This document shows, piece after piece, positions 61,500 through 64,000 of a stretch of DNA of 64,000 bases. Below the pieces are notes generated by a model. That model was given only the letters and a program-made list of their open reading frames with translations. It had not been told where the DNA came from and did not search any database. The position numbers were made by a program, and so were the translations under genes. Source of the DNA: Zhouia amylolytica (GTDB lineage Bacteria; Bacteroidota; Bacteroidia; Flavobacteriales; Flavobacteriaceae); NCBI RefSeq assembly GCF_900116365.1, contig NZ_FPAG01000002.1, positions 124,001 through 188,000 on the forward strand. Direction: 5' to 3'. Positions within the stretch are counted from its first letter, which is position 1. Each line of letters begins with the position of its first letter.

Positions 61500-62831
61500 T
61501 TAATCAATAAGTTCATCATCATGGTTTGCTCTATTTAACCATTTTTGATCGATTTGTTTACTTGCTTTGGCTCCTAACTTTTTTAATTTCTCAATTCGGG
61601 TCAATAGGTTTCCTCTGCCCGTAAGTTTGGTCATGGATGAAGAATATGTGTTTTGAACGGTCTGTAATTGTTTACCAACCTTTTCCAGATCATCTAGCAA
61701 GTTTTTAAACTGGTCATATAATCTACCTGCCTGAATGGCAATGTCTAATGCATTCTTATGTTGCTTATCATTTTGCCACATACTGTCAATAGTCCTTAAA
61801 GTTGCTAAAAGCGTCGATGGAGTAACAATAACAATATTTTTTTCAAAGGCAGTGTTATATAGTTGAGGCTCTTCCTGAGAAGCAATCGCAAAAGCAGGTT
61901 CCATTGGTATAAATAACAATACAAAATCAGGACTCTCTATCTTATAGAGATCATGATAGTTCTTGGCGCTAAGTTGATCGACATGTTTTTTTATTGAATT
62001 CACATGCTCTTTAAGTAATCCAGGCTTTAATAATTCGTCTTCTTCATTAACAAAACGTTCATAAGCAATTAGAGAAACCTTAGAATCGACAATCATTTTC
62101 TTATTGTCTGGAAGATTTATAATTACATCTGGTAAAACACGTTTCCCTTCTTCAGTGGTAAAACTATTTTGAACCGTATATTCACTACCTTTTTCTAAAC
62201 CTGACTTCTCTAATACGCGTTCTAAAACCAATTCTCCCCAATTCCCCTGCATTTTGGTATCGCCCTTAAGAGCTTTAGTAAGATTAGAGGCCTCTTTGGT
62301 TATCTGTTGATTTAATTCTCTAAGGTTTTTAAGCTGTTCCTGAAGGGCAGAATGACGAGTAATACTCTCTTTATTACTATCCTCTACGCGCTTTTCAAAA
62401 TGTTGAATTTTTTCCTGAAGCGGATTTAAAATATTCTTTATGTTTTCTTTGTTTTGAAGTGTGAATTTCTCCGACTTTTCTTCAAGTATCTTGTTGGCCA
62501 GAATTTGAAAATCTTTTGTGAATTTTTCCTGTAGCTGTTCTACTTCTTCCTTGTATTCTAAATTCTTTTGTTTTAAGTTTTCAAAATCTGCCTCCTTTTT
62601 GGTCAATTGAATAAAGATGCTTTCTCGTTCTTTTTGCAATTCTTTATAGGCCTCTTTTTCTGAAACAATAACTGAACGCAGTTCTTCAACAGAATTTTTT
62701 AATTGATTTTCACGCTCTAATGCTGAGCTTTCTTCGGACCTGGATTTTAGTTTTTGAATATAAATACCTAAAAATATACCAATGGCGCCAAAAATTAAGG
62801 CTATAATGATAAGAAGTAAATTTTCTGACAT
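61500..62831 (-). CDS. rmuC: RmuC-family DNA recombination protein
   Basis: A protein of 443 residues with one N-terminal membrane helix (LLLIIIALIFGAIGIFLGIYI), a coiled coil (about 30-190) and the RmuC domain (about 200-415), with GNWGELVLERVLEKSGL and the PDVIINLPDNKKMIVDSKVSL motif near residue 242, which has the PD-(D/E)xK-like nuclease layout. RmuC limits recombination at inverted repeats in E. coli; the enzymatic activity is not proven. It opens a run of short minus-strand genes through satD. Confidence 0.93.
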   Translation of the reverse strand: MSENLLLIIIALIFGAIGIFLGIYIQKLKSRSEESSALERENQLKNSVEELRSVIVSEKEAYKELQKERESIFIQLTKKEADFENLKQKNLEYKEEVEQLQEKFTKDFQILANKILEEKSEKFTLQNKENIKNILNPLQEKIQHFEKRVEDSNKESITRHSALQEQLKNLRELNQQITKEASNLTKALKGDTKMQGNWGELVLERVLEKSGLEKGSEYTVQNSFTTEEGKRVLPDVIINLPDNKKMIVDSKVSLIAYERFVNEEDELLKPGLLKEHVNSIKKHVDQLSAKNYHDLYKIESPDFVLLFIPMEPAFAIASQEEPQLYNTAFEKNIVIVTPSTLLATLRTIDSMWQNDKQHKNALDIAIQAGRLYDQFKNLLDDLEKVGKQLQTVQNTYSSSMTKLTGRGNLLTRIEKLKKLGAKASKQIDQKWLNRANHDDELID

Positions 62832-62971
62832 TTGATAGTTCTTTTAGTTCAAATATACATCATACAACTTTATTAATACTGCGATAATCAATGTTCCTTA
62901 GATACTAATTTAAAAATAACCAATTGATTGATTTGAATGTTATATCTTGTGGTTCCATAAATATTGTCATT

Positions 62972-63808
62972 ATGTTTAAAAATATATTTTACGTTTTATT
63001 GTTATTCACGACCTTAGGAGTACCTGCTCAAAATTTGAGTGTGCTTTCCTATAATATTAAATACGATAATCCGAATGATACTGAGAATAATTGGAATGAC
63101 AGGAAGGATTTTTTAATTTCTCAATTGAGATTTAATGAACCTGATATTTTTGGAACTCAAGAGGGATTGATTAACCAATTGCAAGAAATAGATAAAAATC
63201 TTCAACATTATAAATTTGTTGGTATTGGGAGAGATCATGGAGATAAGAGGGGAGAGCATACTGCAATATTTTATAATACAGACAGGATTGACCTATTGAA
63301 ACATAACACCTTCTGGCTCTCTGAAACTCCGCAGATACCTTCAAAAGGATGGGATGCCGCGCTTAACAGAATTTGTACATACGCAATGTTTGAGTTTAAA
63401 GCGTCTGGTGAAAAATTTATTGTTTTCAATACACATTTTGATCATATAGGTGATCTTGCAAGGGTGGAGAGTGCTAAATTAATTCTAAAGAAAATTAAGG
63501 AAGTGAATACTGACAATCTTCCTGTTGTTTTGATGGGTGATTTCAACCTCCAGGAAAAAGACCAAGGGATACAATATATTACCACGGTTATGAAGGATAC
63601 TTACGTTGCGGCCGGTGAAAATTCATTTGGTCCGAAAGGAACCTTTAATGGTTTTAAATTTGAAAATCCGGTAGACAAGCGAATCGATTTTATTTTTGTT
63701 TCAGATAAATTAAGTGTTTTAAAAAGTGCAATATTCAGTGACTCAAGGAACTGTAAATACCCTTCTGATCATTTCCCTGTTTACGCTTTATTAAAGTTTA
63801 TAAAATAA
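62972..63808 (+). CDS. Secreted endonuclease/exonuclease/phosphatase-family hydrolase
   Basis: With the ATG at 62972 (MFKNIFYVLLLFTTLGVPAQ) the protein has 278 residues and a clean signal peptide; the longer frame to 62924 would start at TTG. The EEP fold motifs are in order: VLSYNIKYDNPND, GTQEGL, FNTHFDHIGDLARVESAK, VVLMGDFNL, RIDFIFVSD and SDHFPVYALL. It could be a nuclease or a phosphodiesterase on small molecules or lipids; sequence does not decide. Exported, so extracellular DNA or phosphoesters are possible. Confidence 0.9.
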   Translation: MFKNIFYVLLLFTTLGVPAQNLSVLSYNIKYDNPNDTENNWNDRKDFLISQLRFNEPDIFGTQEGLINQLQEIDKNLQHYKFVGIGRDHGDKRGEHTAIFYNTDRIDLLKHNTFWLSETPQIPSKGWDAALNRICTYAMFEFKASGEKFIVFNTHFDHIGDLARVESAKLILKKIKEVNTDNLPVVLMGDFNLQEKDQGIQYITTVMKDTYVAAGENSFGPKGTFNGFKFENPVDKRIDFIFVSDKLSVLKSAIFSDSRNCKYPSDHFPVYALLKFIK

Positions 63809-63902
63809 AAGTCTTTTTAGAAATAAGGAGTTCTGCGATGTTTTTGCAAGAATTAAAGGATTCTTGTGCATTAAGTCTGGAGTCTTTAAGGTAGCAATTG
63901 TA

Positions 63903-64000
63903 TTATTGGTTAACTCTAAAGCTTCCTGTTTTGGTGTCAAATTCAATTAAATCTTTTGGGAATAATTCATTGAACTTTCCCTCTTCAATCAATGAACAAG
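63903..64000 (-). CDS. C-terminal end of a gene cut by the right window edge
   Basis: The minus strand is open from the edge to a TAA at 63903-63905. The last residues, read in three parts, are CSLIEEGKFNELFPKD, LIEFDTKTG and SFRVNQ. Too little is visible to name the family. The region between 63809 and 63902 holds no gene that I can see. Confidence 0.5.
   Translation of the reverse strand, partial: CSLIEEGKFNELFPKDLIEFDTKTGSFRVNQ

Noticed and set aside
1-64000. Mobile elements, prophage, tRNA and CRISPR arrays.
   Set aside because: I found no transposase, integrase, phage structural gene, tRNA-like fold or regularly spaced long repeats.

Overview
The window looks like chromosome of a marine-type member of the Flavobacteriaceae (phylum Bacteroidota). 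The signs are low GC content, weak Shine-Dalgarno sequences, promoters of the form TTG...TAnnTTTG, and several families typical of the phylum: an alternative GlmU, a zinc-less L31, an ECF sigma/anti-sigma/sensor triplet, DUF4199, DUF2490 and a fused OtsA-OtsB. I see no insertion sequence, prophage, CRISPR array or tRNA. About 55 genes are packed into short operons, many closed by strong hairpin terminators.

Layout. 1-5400: a DUF2490 protein cut by the left edge, a large sortilin-like BNR-repeat protein, a PepSY membrane protein and a secreted protein made of three repeats. 5725-12920 (minus): one tightly coupled operon for molybdenum cofactor (Moco) synthesis, read moeA, a modE-like regulator, a TauE/SafE transporter, mobA, moaD, a MoeB/MOCS3-like activator, moaE, a moaC-moaB fusion, moaA, and then ydeI. 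13081-19333 (plus, divergent): a periplasmic nitrate reductase operon of napD, napA, a duplicated NapB-like tetraheme cytochrome, a tetraheme lipoprotein, a four-cluster ferredoxin and an NrfD/PsrC membrane subunit. The first block makes the cofactor that NapA needs. A single CRP/FNR-like dyad lies between the two operons. 19351-24785: an M28 peptidase, and a trehalose synthase/phosphatase divergent from a GH15 hydrolase.

24855-32841 (minus): a fatty-acid beta-oxidation set of MarR regulator, HADH/crotonase fusion, thiolase, acyl-CoA dehydrogenase and a long-chain acyl-CoA ligase. 32963-46148: purL, an RsmB-type rRNA methyltransferase, a BNR lipoprotein, an ECF sigma operon, an ABC exporter, a phosphohexomutase, a GT2 glycosyltransferase and DUF4199. 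46331-55819: L31, alternative GlmU, a solute-binding lipoprotein, mtaB, a degenerate GNAT protein, an alpha/beta hydrolase, a lytic transglycosylase, cardiolipin synthase and a TPR membrane protein. 55992-64000: rpmH (too short for a usual ORF cutoff), carB without its allosteric domain, a DUF3307-SatD pair, a thioesterase, a small membrane-anchored protein, rmuC, a secreted EEP-family hydrolase and a gene cut by the right edge.

The two most interesting places are these. (1) The SatD/DUF3307 pair at 59160-60485: SatD reads like a class III nucleotidyl cyclase-type domain joined to a helix-turn-helix, its partner is a membrane protein with four spaced His/Asp pairs, and three operator-like repeats at exactly 28-bp spacing lie upstream. 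(2) The moeA-napD intergenic region, where one CRP/FNR-type dyad sits near -41 of both inferred start sites. All functions are read from sequence motifs and recalled family knowledge; no database search was run.
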